A stretch of 64,000 bases of DNA, from the NCBI RefSeq assembly GCF_009909235.1, contig NZ_JAAAPO010000002.1:558001-622000 (forward strand), in the 5' to 3' direction. This document shows, in pieces, positions 47,012 through 55,532 of the stretch (position 1 is the first letter of the stretch; each line of letters starts with the position of its first letter). This DNA comes from Novosphingobium ovatum (GTDB taxonomy: Bacteria; Pseudomonadota; Alphaproteobacteria; Sphingomonadales; Sphingomonadaceae). The translations under genes and the position numbers were made by a program. The notes below the pieces were generated by a model. The model saw only the letters and a program-made list of their open reading frames with translations. It had not been told where the DNA came from and made no database searches.

Positions 47012-47842
47012 ATGCGACATGGGGTAAAGGGCGGCGTGATGGCCGCCTGTTTGGTGTGGGCGGGGCATGGCGGCATCGCCATCGCACAGGGCGCGCCGCC
47101 AGTAGTGGTCGCCACGGCGCCACCCGCACCGCTGCGGGTGCCACCGGCGCCAACGGTCGCGCCGGTCTATGTGCAGTTGGCCGAGGTTGTCGTGCCAGAT
47201 TCGGTGGCTCGCTTCTCCTCGTTGCAAGTATGGCGTATGTCGATGGAGGAAAGTCCTGAATTCGTTGAAGGTGAGAAGCGGGCGCCCGGGTTAAAAGCCT
47301 ATGTCCTATCGCGTATCACACCCCTGATAGAGAATTTAGAGGCGCAAATTGCGGCGGGGAGGCGCGCTGAAATGGCGGCTCTGTTTGCCCGTCATCTGAC
47401 ACCTGAGGACGCGAGCGCCTATATGGCTTGGAGGCAAACACCCTATATGCTGCGAATGTCGGGCAGCAGGCAGCCAGGTCTCATCACCCATGCAAACAGT
47501 GCGAACGGCCAGACGGGCACTGACGCGATCAATGGGCAGCAATTGTCGGACATGCAGGCTCGGCGCCACACCAGTGCTGCAAGTCGATTGACCACGGCTG
47601 AAAAGATGGACGTCTTGCAATTCATGGCCGGGCCGGTAGGGCGCAAGATCACGGTGATGGCCGACGAACAGCGGGCATTGGAACGACAGATGGTAAGCCG
47701 TCCTCCCTTGCCCGAATACAGAGATGCCGTGGTGCGCGAAATCCAGTTGGCCATTGCTGAATTCGTGGAGCGCACCGATCCCGAAGCGGCCAAGGTCATA
47801 CGCCAATCGATTCCGCCCGCCCCGGCACCCGCCACGCCATAG
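47012..47842 (+). CDS. Secreted protein with two DUF2059-like repeats
   Basis: 276 aa. ATG 47012, preceded by CAGGGGGG, gives a signal peptide (MRHGVKGGVMAACLVWAG). A Pro/Ala-rich stretch follows. Two helical units then appear: one reads HLTPEDASAYMAWRQTPYML, the other LTTAEKMDVLQFMAGPVGRK. Both resemble the LT-E-L-x-A-F-x-x-TP-x-G-x-K pattern of DUF2059. The role is unknown. It is 81 bases after parE on the same strand. Confidence 0.6.
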   Translation: MRHGVKGGVMAACLVWAGHGGIAIAQGAPPVVVATAPPAPLRVPPAPTVAPVYVQLAEVVVPDSVARFSSLQVWRMSMEESPEFVEGEKRAPGLKAYVLSRITPLIENLEAQIAAGRRAEMAALFARHLTPEDASAYMAWRQTPYMLRMSGSRQPGLITHANSANGQTGTDAINGQQLSDMQARRHTSAASRLTTAEKMDVLQFMAGPVGRKITVMADEQRALERQMVSRPPLPEYRDAVVREIQLAIAEFVERTDPEAAKVIRQSIPPAPAPATP

Positions 47843-47936
47843 GCGGACTTTTACGCCTTTTTCGCTGTCCTACATCGCGCCGCCTCCGGCATGTTCCGCA
47901 AATGTTCCAATTTGTGGTGTCGTGCAGGAGGACGTG

Positions 47937-48638
47937 ATGGCTTCGACTTTGGCAATTCAACAGGCTTTGGCGCAGGCGGGCTATCGGCCCGGACCGATCG
48001 ACGGCATCTGGGGGCGGCAGACCATCGCCGCCTTGCGCCTGTTCCAAAGCGCGCATGGCATCGCCCCCGATGGGCTGCCGGGCGGTCGGGTGATGGCGGC
48101 ACTGTTCCCGCGCGCGGCGCCTGTGGCCTCACCGCTGTTCCCGCCCGTGGCCGTGTGGGTGCAGGAAGCGCGCCGCCTGTATGGCATCCGCGAGACCGCC
48201 GGCCCCGCCAGCAATCCGACCATTCTGGATTGGGCCGGGCAAATGGGCATCCCCTATCGCGGCGATGATGTGGCGTGGTGCGGGCTGTTTGTCGGCCATT
48301 GCATCAGCGCCACCCTGCCCGAAGAGCACCTGCCGGCCAATGTGCTGGGCGCGCGGGCGTGGGGCCAGTTTGGCATCGCCACCCCGCCCTGCCCCGGCGC
48401 GGTGATGGTGTTCTGGCGCAAGAGCATGGCCAGCGGGTTGGGCCATGTCGGCTTTTACGCCGGTGAGGACGAGAAGGCCTATCGCATTCTGGGCGGCAAT
48501 CAGTCGGACAGCGTCAGCCTGGCATGGATCGCCAAGGACCGGTTGGTCGGCGCGCGCTGGCCTGCCAGCGTCCCCGCCCCCATCCCCGCCGCCGTCACCG
48601 TGGCGCGCGACGCAGGGCTGTCGACCAACGAAGCGTAA
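47937..48638 (+). CDS. Peptidoglycan-binding plus CHAP/NlpC-type amidase protein (TIGR02594-like)
   Basis: 233 aa. An N-terminal PG_binding_1 unit (QQALAQAGYRPGPIDGIWGR) is followed by a cysteine-peptidase/amidase domain of the TIGR02594 kind. The candidate Cys is in VAWCGLFVGHC and the His in GLGHVGFYAG. Strong AGGAGG five bases before ATG 47937 fixes the start. No signal peptide is visible, as in phage endolysins. No other phage genes lie nearby. Two strong hairpins follow the stop. Confidence 0.75.
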   Translation: MASTLAIQQALAQAGYRPGPIDGIWGRQTIAALRLFQSAHGIAPDGLPGGRVMAALFPRAAPVASPLFPPVAVWVQEARRLYGIRETAGPASNPTILDWAGQMGIPYRGDDVAWCGLFVGHCISATLPEEHLPANVLGARAWGQFGIATPPCPGAVMVFWRKSMASGLGHVGFYAGEDEKAYRILGGNQSDSVSLAWIAKDRLVGARWPASVPAPIPAAVTVARDAGLSTNEA

Positions 48639-48645
48639 CACAGAA

Positions 48646-48681
48646 GAACCCGCCACCGGGGCCTACACCGATGGCGGGTTC
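48646..48681 (+). terminator. First hairpin after the amidase gene
   Basis: GAACCCGCCA (48646-48655) and TGGCGGGTTC (48672-48681) form a perfect 10-bp stem, 8 bases past the stop codon. There is no T-run directly after it, so it may protect the mRNA end or work with the second hairpin. Confidence 0.55.
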
Positions 48682-48713
48682 AGCCGGAGGACCACTTCCG
48701 GCCGGATCCTGAG

Positions 48714-48740
48714 GGGCCGCGCGTGCTGCGCGGCCCTTTT
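48714..48740 (+). terminator. Factor-independent terminator
   Basis: GGGCCGCGC (48714-48722) pairs with GCGCGGCCC (48728-48736) and is followed by TTTT. It lies between converging genes and ends the amidase transcript. Confidence 0.75.
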
Positions 48741-48751
48741 GCGTGGTGCGA

Positions 48752-49492
48752 TCAGTCCTGCGGACGCAGGTTTTCCATCGGCACTTCGGCAAACATCTGC
48801 TTGACCGCCGGGCGCTCGTTGATCTGGGCAATCCAGCGCAACAGATGCGGCGCATCCGCCTCGTTCACCAGTTCGGGGAAGCTGAAGTTCATACCGTTGG
48901 CGATCGCGAAATTGCAGATATCGGCCAGCGTGAACATCCCGCCCGCCAGCCATTCATTGTCGGCCAGATGGTCGTTCAGACGCTTGACCGAATATTCGAT
49001 CTTGCGCATTTCCTCGTCCAGCAGGTCCTGCGGGAAGCCTTCGCGGGCGCGGCGCCATTTCACCTGCTGCTCGAACACGGGGATGGCCTTGACCTTCTCC
49101 TCAAAGGCCTCGTCGCTCATGCCCTTGACCATGTTGCCGACATAGCGGTGCCAACCGATGGTCGAAACGCACCAGCAGAAATATTCGTCCACCCACTTGG
49201 TCCAGATGCGCATGTTGGCGCGGCCATACGAATCGGCCGGGCGCAGCTTTACCTCGCCGGGGTGTTCGTCTTCCAGATATTCGCAGATGACGGTCGATTC
49301 GGTGATCACCTTGTCGCCATCGACCAGCGCGGGCACCTGACCGCGCGGATTGATCGCCTTGAACCACTCCTGATGGTGCTCGAAAATGGCGGGGTTCAGG
49401 CGGTGGCCTTCGAACGGGGTGCCCTTTTCATACAGGGTCAGCAAGGGCTTCATCGAGTTGGCGGCGGGGCCGAAACTGTACAGCTTGAGCAT
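48752..49492 (-). CDS. Glutathione S-transferase, LigF (beta-etherase)-like
   Basis: 246 aa. The N-terminal thioredoxin fold begins LKLYSFGPAANSMKPLLTL, then INPRGQVPALVDGDKV and ESTVICEYLED for glutathione binding. The C-terminal helical domain has RIWTKWVDEYFCWCVSTIGW and FTLADICNFAIANG. By memory these segments closely resemble LigF of Sphingobium SYK-6, the enzyme that cleaves beta-aryl ether bonds of lignin dimers with glutathione. The substrate is inferred, not shown. ATG 49492 is preceded by AAGGA at the right spacing; ATG 49501 is too close to it. Confidence 0.82.
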   Translation of the reverse strand: MLKLYSFGPAANSMKPLLTLYEKGTPFEGHRLNPAIFEHHQEWFKAINPRGQVPALVDGDKVITESTVICEYLEDEHPGEVKLRPADSYGRANMRIWTKWVDEYFCWCVSTIGWHRYVGNMVKGMSDEAFEEKVKAIPVFEQQVKWRRAREGFPQDLLDEEMRKIEYSVKRLNDHLADNEWLAGGMFTLADICNFAIANGMNFSFPELVNEADAPHLLRWIAQINERPAVKQMFAEVPMENLRPQD

Positions 49493-49598
49493 GGCAGGCA
49501 TCCTTTGTCTTGGTTGCCGCCTTCATAGAGTTTGTTAGTGATACATACAAGTGCCTTACGGCGTCAGTGTACAAATCACCCGCCCCCGCGCGCCCCGA

Positions 49599-50825
49599 TC
49601 AATACAGCAACAGGTCGCGCGTGGCGGCCACCCACGCAGCCTCATCCGCAGCGGCGGCGGCGTCCAGATCCGCCGGCGTGGCGCCCGGATTGTCCACCCA
49701 TTCGCGCAATCCCGGCCCGCCGTTGATCACATCAATCGCCAAACGGGTGAATTCATACTCATAGGGAAAATCACGCCAGATGGGATAATCCGGGTACAGG
49801 TTGCGAACCGCCTTGAACGCCAGCGCCTGCAAGCGCCACGGGCGGAACGCGGCGTGGTCGTAAAACGGGCCTTCGGCGTGGATCATCAGCGCGCTGCACA
49901 ATTGCCCGGCGTGTTTGTGGAACGTGGGCGTGAACCAACATTCGCGCACCGCGCAACCGGCCAGCCATTCGGGCGCGACCTCACGCATTTCGGCCAGAAC
50001 GGCGGCCGCATCGACGTCCGGCGCGCCAAACAGCACCTCCAGCGGGCGGGTGGTGCCGCGCCCTTCGGACAGGGTCGCGCCTTCCAGCATCACCGTCCCG
50101 GCATAGGCGCGCGCCATGTTCAGATTGGCCGCATTGGGCGAAGGGTTGATCCAGATGCGGCTGTCGGGCCAGCCATGGCCGGGCGCGGCATCGGGCTGCC
50201 AGCCCTGCATTGCCACCACCTGATAATCGACGTTCAGGCCAAAGTGGCGGATGAACCAATGGCCCATCTCGCCCAAGGTCAGCCCGTGGCGCATCGGCAT
50301 TGGACCTGCCCCGACAAAGCTTTCCTGACCCGGCAGCAGCGTCAAGCCCTCGACCGGGCGACCGGCGGGATTAGGGCGGTCCAGCACCCACACGCTCTTG
50401 GGCGTGCCGGCCTTGCTCGCCTCGTCCGCCGCCTGCAACAGGTACAACAGCGTGGTGACAAAGGTATAGATGCGGCAGCCCAGATCCTGAAGGTCGAACA
50501 GGAACACATCGGCCGTATCCATCATCGTGCGCGTGGGCTTGCGCACCTGCCCATACAGGCTGAAGACCGGGATGTTCAGGACAGGATCAATCTCGTCCTC
50601 GGTCTCGACCATATTGTCCTGCTTGTCGCCCTTCAGCCCGTGCTGCGGGCCAAAGGCGGCGGTCAGGCAGATGTCATCGCATGCCGCCAGCGCGTCCAGA
50701 CTGTGCCGCAAATCCGCCGTCACCGATGCCGGATGCGCCACCAGCGCCACCCGCCGCCCTTTCAACGGCGCGCGCAGGGTGGGGTCTGCCAACAGGCGGT
50801 CGATGCCAAAAAGAACCTCGGTCAT
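49599..50825 (-). CDS. DUF1343 / exo-beta-N-acetylmuramidase NamZ-like protein
   Basis: 408 aa. DUF1343 features are visible: FGIDRLL, VALVAHPASV, AAFGPQHGLKGDKQDNM, PVFSLYG and FDLQDLGCRIYTFVTT. NamZ enzymes release N-acetylmuramic acid from peptidoglycan fragments. Most known members are exported; this one has no signal peptide, suggesting a cytosolic muropeptide-recycling role or an unrecognised start. It overlaps the upstream DOMON-like gene by 4 bases. Confidence 0.82.
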   Translation of the reverse strand: MTEVLFGIDRLLADPTLRAPLKGRRVALVAHPASVTADLRHSLDALAACDDICLTAAFGPQHGLKGDKQDNMVETEDEIDPVLNIPVFSLYGQVRKPTRTMMDTADVFLFDLQDLGCRIYTFVTTLLYLLQAADEASKAGTPKSVWVLDRPNPAGRPVEGLTLLPGQESFVGAGPMPMRHGLTLGEMGHWFIRHFGLNVDYQVVAMQGWQPDAAPGHGWPDSRIWINPSPNAANLNMARAYAGTVMLEGATLSEGRGTTRPLEVLFGAPDVDAAAVLAEMREVAPEWLAGCAVRECWFTPTFHKHAGQLCSALMIHAEGPFYDHAAFRPWRLQALAFKAVRNLYPDYPIWRDFPYEYEFTRLAIDVINGGPGLREWVDNPGATPADLDAAAAADEAAWVAATRDLLLY

Positions 50826-51355
50826 GGGCGCAGCGCTGCCTCAATCGCGGCCGTGAAGCAAGAGCGCTGATGAAAGTCAGGCTTTCCAGCGGCATGGGCC
50901 AGCGCCCAATAGGAGGTGTGGCCGCCCTCTTCGGCGATCACGGCGGTCAGGCCCAAAGACACCGCCCCAACCCAATCCGCCGCCGCCAATACCGCGCGGC
51001 AGGCGAATGCATCGTCCTGCCGCAAGGCGGTGATCTGCGGCACGCTGGTCAGCGGGCGCGGCGCCATGCCATCGCGGTAATCGGCAAAGCCATAGGCCGC
51101 CCATGCGCCCGATGGGGCCAGATTGCACTCGGCATAAGCGGTGCCGGGCAGCGCGAGGAATGCCTCGAAACAGGTGGTCTGCCACAGGCCGTCGGTATGC
51201 ACCGGGGCGGCGGGCGGCGGCACGATCAGCGCGCCTGCGCCCTCCACCCGCCAGTCCAGCACGATCCGATCGCCCACCCGCGCCACGCCACAGGCCACGC
51301 CGCGCACCTGCAACGGCGGCCTATCAGGATGAGCGATCAGGGAAAACCGGGCCAC
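50822..51355 (-). CDS. DOMON-like domain protein
   Basis: 177 aa. The reading FSLIAHPDRPPLQVRGV, WQTTCFEAFLAL, YAECNLAPSGAWAAYGF and YRDGM matches the DOMON-like proteins annotated in sphingomonads, a beta-sandwich of unknown ligand. GTG 51355 is chosen because AAGGAGG lies 7 bases upstream; the ATG at 51385 lacks such a site. No signal peptide. It is coupled by overlap to the DUF1343 gene. Confidence 0.72.
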   Translation of the reverse strand: MARFSLIAHPDRPPLQVRGVACGVARVGDRIVLDWRVEGAGALIVPPPAAPVHTDGLWQTTCFEAFLALPGTAYAECNLAPSGAWAAYGFADYRDGMAPRPLTSVPQITALRQDDAFACRAVLAAADWVGAVSLGLTAVIAEEGGHTSYWALAHAAGKPDFHQRSCFTAAIEAALRP

Positions 51356-51469
51356 GCATGCGCCTCCTTGCGCCAGAAAATGCATCCCGCCACGCGCGGC
51401 GGCAGGCCCCTTTCCCTTGCCACGGGGCGCGAAAACGCGCTAGGCGGCGCGCACACAAAAGAGGCTACC

Positions 51470-52699
51470 ATGACCGAATACACGTCCGACCTGCTGCGCC
51501 TGCTGTCCGAGCGGGGCTATATCCACCAAGTGACCGATGGCGCCGCGCTGGACGCGCTGGCCAATACACAGGTGGTGCCGGGCTATGTCGGCTTTGACGC
51601 AACGGCGGCCTCGTTGCATGTGGGCAATCTGGTGTCGATCATGCTGCTGCGCCGGCTGCAACAGGCCGGGCACAAGCCGGTTGTGGTGATGGGCGGCGGC
51701 ACCACCCGCATCGGCGATCCCACCGGCAAGGACGAAGTACGCAAGATGCTGACCGATGAGGCCATCGAGGCCAATATCGCCAGCATCCGCACCGTCTTTG
51801 AACGCTTCCTGACCTTTGGCGACGGGCCGACGGACGCCATTCTGGTCAACAACCACGATTGGCTGGGCCAGTTGGGTTACATCGAGATGCTGCAAAAAGT
51901 GGGGACGCATTTCACCGTCAACCGCATGCTCTCGTTCGATTCGGTCAAGATGCGGCTGGAACGCGAACAGCCGATGACCTTCCTTGAATTCAACTACATG
52001 ATCCTGCAGGGCTATGACTTCCGCCACCTGTGCCAGACCAATGGCGTGCGGTTGCAGATGGGCGGTTCGGACCAGTGGGGCAACATCGTCAACGGCGTGG
52101 AACTGAGCCGCCGCATGGATGGCGTCGAGGTGTTCGGCCTGACCACCCCGCTGATCACCAAGGCTGACGGCACCAAGATGGGCAAGTCGGTCTCGGGCGC
52201 GGTGTGGCTGAACCCGGCGCAATTGCCCGATTACGATTACTGGCAGTTCTGGCGCAACACCGATGACCGTGATGTGGGCCGGTTCCTGCGCCTGTTCACC
52301 GACATGCCGCTGGACGAAATCGCCCGGCTCGAGGCGCTGGAGGGCAGCGAGATCAACGCCGCCAAGGTGGCGCTGGCCAATGCCGCGACCGCCTTGTGCC
52401 GGGGTGAGGACGCCGCCAAGGCCGCCGAGGCGACCGCTTCGGCCACCTTTGCCGGGGGCGGTTTGGGGGCGGATCTGCCGGTCTGGGCGATTCCCGCAGG
52501 CGGCTGCACGATGATTGATGCGTTGGTTGGCATCGGATTTGCGACCAGCCGAGGCGAGGCCAAGCGTCTGGTCGCAGGCGGCGGAGCGCGGCTGGACGGC
52601 GTGGCGATCAGTGATGAAAACCACCCGATTTCGGGCACTTCTGGCGAAATCCGCATTTCCTCGGGCAAGAAAAAGCACGGCATCCTCAAGGGCGCCTGA
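51470..52699 (+). CDS. tyrS: Tyrosyl-tRNA synthetase
   Basis: 409 aa class I synthetase. The HIGH motif appears as HVGN at 50-53 and KMSKS as KMGKS. GYDFRHLCQTNGVRLQMGGSDQWGN binds tyrosine. A C-terminal S4-like domain (FATSRGEAKRLVAGGGARLD) binds tRNA. The start MTEYTSDLLRLL is family-like; the frame is open far upstream without support. A terminator follows. Confidence 0.96.
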   Translation: MTEYTSDLLRLLSERGYIHQVTDGAALDALANTQVVPGYVGFDATAASLHVGNLVSIMLLRRLQQAGHKPVVVMGGGTTRIGDPTGKDEVRKMLTDEAIEANIASIRTVFERFLTFGDGPTDAILVNNHDWLGQLGYIEMLQKVGTHFTVNRMLSFDSVKMRLEREQPMTFLEFNYMILQGYDFRHLCQTNGVRLQMGGSDQWGNIVNGVELSRRMDGVEVFGLTTPLITKADGTKMGKSVSGAVWLNPAQLPDYDYWQFWRNTDDRDVGRFLRLFTDMPLDEIARLEALEGSEINAAKVALANAATALCRGEDAAKAAEATASATFAGGGLGADLPVWAIPAGGCTMIDALVGIGFATSRGEAKRLVAGGGARLDGVAISDENHPISGTSGEIRISSGKKKHGILKGA

Positions 52700-52711
52700 C
52701 CCATGTTATCC

Positions 52712-52757
52712 ACCGGCAATCGCTTGCCCTGAGGGCGGCAGGCTATTGCCGGTTTTA
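52712..52757 (+). terminator. Terminator after tyrS
   Basis: CCGGCAAT (52713-52720) pairs exactly with ATTGCCGG (52745-52752) and is followed by TTTT. The loop contains a second small stem, GCCCT/AGGGC. Confidence 0.75.
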
Positions 52758-52823
52758 CCCTTTGTTCGCCAATTCTACGGCATAAGCCTTGCGTCGCAAT
52801 TCTAATGCAGGGAATCCAAGGAA

Positions 52824-53162
52824 ATGGTACAGGGTGCGCAACTTTCGGTCACCGAATTGCGGCGTTCGGCGCGCCATCCGGTCCAGTTCCTGGTCAACGC
52901 CGAACATCGCCGGTTGGGCGAATTTGATCTGATGATCGCCAATATTTCCGCGCATGGTTTCATGTCGGGGTCGCCGGTGGATTTGGGCCGGGGGGAGCGC
53001 ATCACCATCCGCCTGCCCAATGTCGGCCGGATCGAGGCGCATCTGATCTGGAACACCGAGGACCGCGCCGGTTTCCAGTTTGAACGGATCATCCGGCTGG
53101 ATGACTTCAACGCAATGATCCAGTCGATGCAGCCCAATCCGCGCCTGCGCCGCGAACGCTGA
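52824..53162 (+). CDS. PilZ domain protein, c-di-GMP-binding type
   Basis: 112 aa single PilZ domain. The RxxxR switch is present in RRSAR near residue 13 and the second motif as NISAHG, so c-di-GMP binding is likely. The barrel continues with GERITIRLPNVG and AHLIWNTED. Such free-standing PilZ proteins act as second-messenger receptors for motility or surface functions. Its partner is not evident from the neighbours. Confidence 0.85.
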   Translation: MVQGAQLSVTELRRSARHPVQFLVNAEHRRLGEFDLMIANISAHGFMSGSPVDLGRGERITIRLPNVGRIEAHLIWNTEDRAGFQFERIIRLDDFNAMIQSMQPNPRLRRER

Positions 53163-53180
53163 GCCCCTGTGTGATGGCGT

Positions 53181-53199
53181 GTGGTCGCCCATCGACCAC
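53181..53199. repeat. Hairpin GTGGTCG-CCCAT-CGACCAC
   Basis: Perfect 7-bp stem, 5-base loop, 18 bases after the PilZ stop. No T-run follows, so it is at best a weak or Rho-assisted terminator. Confidence 0.4.
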
Positions 53200-53282
53200 C
53201 GCCCACACGCAAAGCCATAATTTCAGGCGGTTTAGAACAAGCAGCCTTGGCAAGGCGGCACCATCCTGCCACACCGGCCAGC

Positions 53283-54584
53283 GTGACTGAACCAACCACC
53301 CCGCTGCACATCCCCGATTATCGCCGCTTTTGGGCCGCCCGCTTTACCTCGGTGCTGGCCACCAATGGCATGGTGGTGATCATCGGCTACCAACTGTATG
53401 ACGTGGCGCGCCAGACCTATGGCATGACCATCCCGCAGGCATCGTTCCTGCTGGGCATGTTGGGGCTGGCGCAATTCGTGCCGATGTTTCTGCTGACGCC
53501 CATCGCAGGTGTCGTGGCCGACCGGTTCGACCGCCGCCACGTGGGCGCCTGCGCCATGGGGATCGATCTGATCGTCGCGCTGATGCTGGCGCTGGCCACG
53601 GGCGGCGGCTGGCTCAATTTGCCGCTGCTGTTCTCGCTGGGCGTGGCGCATGGGACGGCGCGCGTGTTTGTCGGCCCGGCCGTCGGATCGATCGCCCCGG
53701 TCATCGTGCCCGCCGCGATCCTGCCACGCGCGGTGGCGCTCAATTCTCTGGCAATGCAAACCGGCATGATCGGCGGCCCGGCCTTGGCGGGCATCCTGTT
53801 CGGCATCCATGCCCCCCTGCCCTATGCGGTGTCGACCGCGCTGCTGGTGGTGGGGATCATGGCGCTGCTCTCGATCCGCCCACTGCCCCCCGTTGCCGCG
53901 AACAAGGATGTGCATCCCCTGCGGCAGGTGGCCGACGGCTTTTCCTATGTACGCGGCCATCCATTCCTGCTGGGCTGCATCACGCTGGACCTGTTCGCGG
54001 TGCTGCTGGCGGGGGCAACGGCGCTGTTGCCGATCTATGCCCGCGATTTCCTGACGTGGAATGGCATGTCGGTGGGCGCCAGTGGCCTTGGCCAGATGCG
54101 CGCAGCGCCTGCTCTGGGCGCGGCGGTGTTCGGGCTGATCCTGGCGTTCTATCCGCTGCAACGGCGGGTGGGCTATGTCATGTTGGGCGCGGTGGCCGCC
54201 TTTGGCGCGGCGACGATTGGCTTTGGCCTGTCGGCGTGGGTGCCGGGTAATGGCGGCTATCTGCTGGCGCTGGCCTCGCTGGTGGCGCTGGGCGCGTTTG
54301 ACATGATCTCGGTGTTTGTGCGCGGCAGTTTGATCCAGTTGCACACTCCGGACGAGATGCGCGGGCGCGTGTCGGCGATCTCTGGCCTTGCCATTTCCGC
54401 CTCGAATGAGTTGGGCGAGATGGAGTCCGGTTTTGCCGCCAGCCTGCTGGGCCCGATCTGGGCGGTAGTGCTGGGCGGGATTGGCGCGATTGTCATCACC
54501 TGTTTGTGGGGATGGCTATTCCCTGACATCCGCCGCGCCTATAGTTTCGCACGCGAAGAGACCCCACATAAGGGCGACACCTGA
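53283..54584 (+). CDS. MFS transporter (MFS_3/enterobactin-exporter-like)
   Basis: 433 aa with 12 predicted helices. PDYRRFWAARFTSVLATN at the start, the GVVADRFDRRHVGA loop between helices 2 and 3, and PDEMRGRVSAISGLA later are typical of the EntS-like MFS_3 group, usually exporters. The start is taken as GTG 53283; the frame is open from 53181. No specific substrate can be named. Confidence 0.8.
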   Translation: MTEPTTPLHIPDYRRFWAARFTSVLATNGMVVIIGYQLYDVARQTYGMTIPQASFLLGMLGLAQFVPMFLLTPIAGVVADRFDRRHVGACAMGIDLIVALMLALATGGGWLNLPLLFSLGVAHGTARVFVGPAVGSIAPVIVPAAILPRAVALNSLAMQTGMIGGPALAGILFGIHAPLPYAVSTALLVVGIMALLSIRPLPPVAANKDVHPLRQVADGFSYVRGHPFLLGCITLDLFAVLLAGATALLPIYARDFLTWNGMSVGASGLGQMRAAPALGAAVFGLILAFYPLQRRVGYVMLGAVAAFGAATIGFGLSAWVPGNGGYLLALASLVALGAFDMISVFVRGSLIQLHTPDEMRGRVSAISGLAISASNELGEMESGFAASLLGPIWAVVLGGIGAIVITCLWGWLFPDIRRAYSFAREETPHKGDT

Positions 54585-54610
54585 TTTCGCAGGCACGAAG
54601 GAGCTGATCC

Positions 54611-55528
54611 ATGAAAGCCCAAAGCATTCTGTCCACCATCGGCAACACGCCGCATATCCGCCTCTCGCGGCTGTTCCCCGATCATGAGGTCTGGGTGAAG
54701 TCCGAGCGGTCGAACCCGGGCGGTTCGATCAAGGACCGCATCGCGCTGGCCATGATCGAGGCCGCCGAGGCCGACGGCAGCCTGACGCCCGGCGGCACGA
54801 TCATCGAGCCGACCAGCGGCAACACCGGGATCGGTCTGGCGATGGTGGCCGCGGTCAAGGGTTACAAGCTGGTGCTGGTGATGCCCGAATCGATGTCGAT
54901 CGAGCGCCGCCGGTTGATGCTGGCCTATGGCGCGACATTTGACCTGACCCCGCGGGAAAAGGGGATGAAGGGCGCGATCGAGCGCGCCACCGAACTGGTC
55001 GCCGCGACGCCAGGCGCGTGGATGCCGCAACAGTTTGACAATCCGGCCAATGTGGCCGTCCATGTCAAAACCACCGCGCAGGAAATCATCGCCGATTTTG
55101 CCGACACGCCGATCGATTACCTGATCACGGGCGTTGGCACCGGCGGCCACCTGACCGGCACGGCGCAGACGCTGAAATATGTCTGGCCGGAACTGCAGGC
55201 CTTTGCCGTGGAACCCACCCTGTCGCCCGTCATCAGCGGTGGCAAGCCGGCCCCGCACCCCATTCAGGGCATCGGCGCGGGGTTCATTCCGGGCAATCTG
55301 CACACCGAAATCCTTGACGGCGTGATCCAGGTCGACCCTGCCGACGCCAAAGAATGGGCGCGTAAAGCCGCCCGCACCGAGGGCCTGTTGGTGGGCATTT
55401 CGTCCGGCGCGACGCTGGCCGCCATCGCGCAGAAACTGGCCGAGATCCCGGCGGGCAGCCGCGTGCTGGGCTTCAACTATGACACCGGCGAGCGATACCT
55501 GTCGGTCCCCGATTTCCTGCCGGAGTAA
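54611..55528 (+). CDS. cysK: Cysteine synthase A
   Basis: 305 aa PLP enzyme making cysteine from O-acetylserine and sulfide. The PLP lysine is K41 in [12 protein letters not shown]. The substrate loop is [13 protein letters not shown] and the phosphate site is [10 protein letters not shown]. Complete. It is followed after 4 bases by the hydrolase gene. Confidence 0.93.
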   Translation: MKAQSILSTIGNTPHIRLSRLFPDHEVWVKSERSNPGGSIKDRIALAMIEAAEADGSLTPGGTIIEPTSGNTGIGLAMVAAVKGYKLVLVMPESMSIERRRLMLAYGATFDLTPREKGMKGAIERATELVAATPGAWMPQQFDNPANVAVHVKTTAQEIIADFADTPIDYLITGVGTGGHLTGTAQTLKYVWPELQAFAVEPTLSPVISGGKPAPHPIQGIGAGFIPGNLHTEILDGVIQVDPADAKEWARKAARTEGLLVGISSGATLAAIAQKLAEIPAGSRVLGFNYDTGERYLSVPDFLPE

Positions 55529-55532
55529 GACC

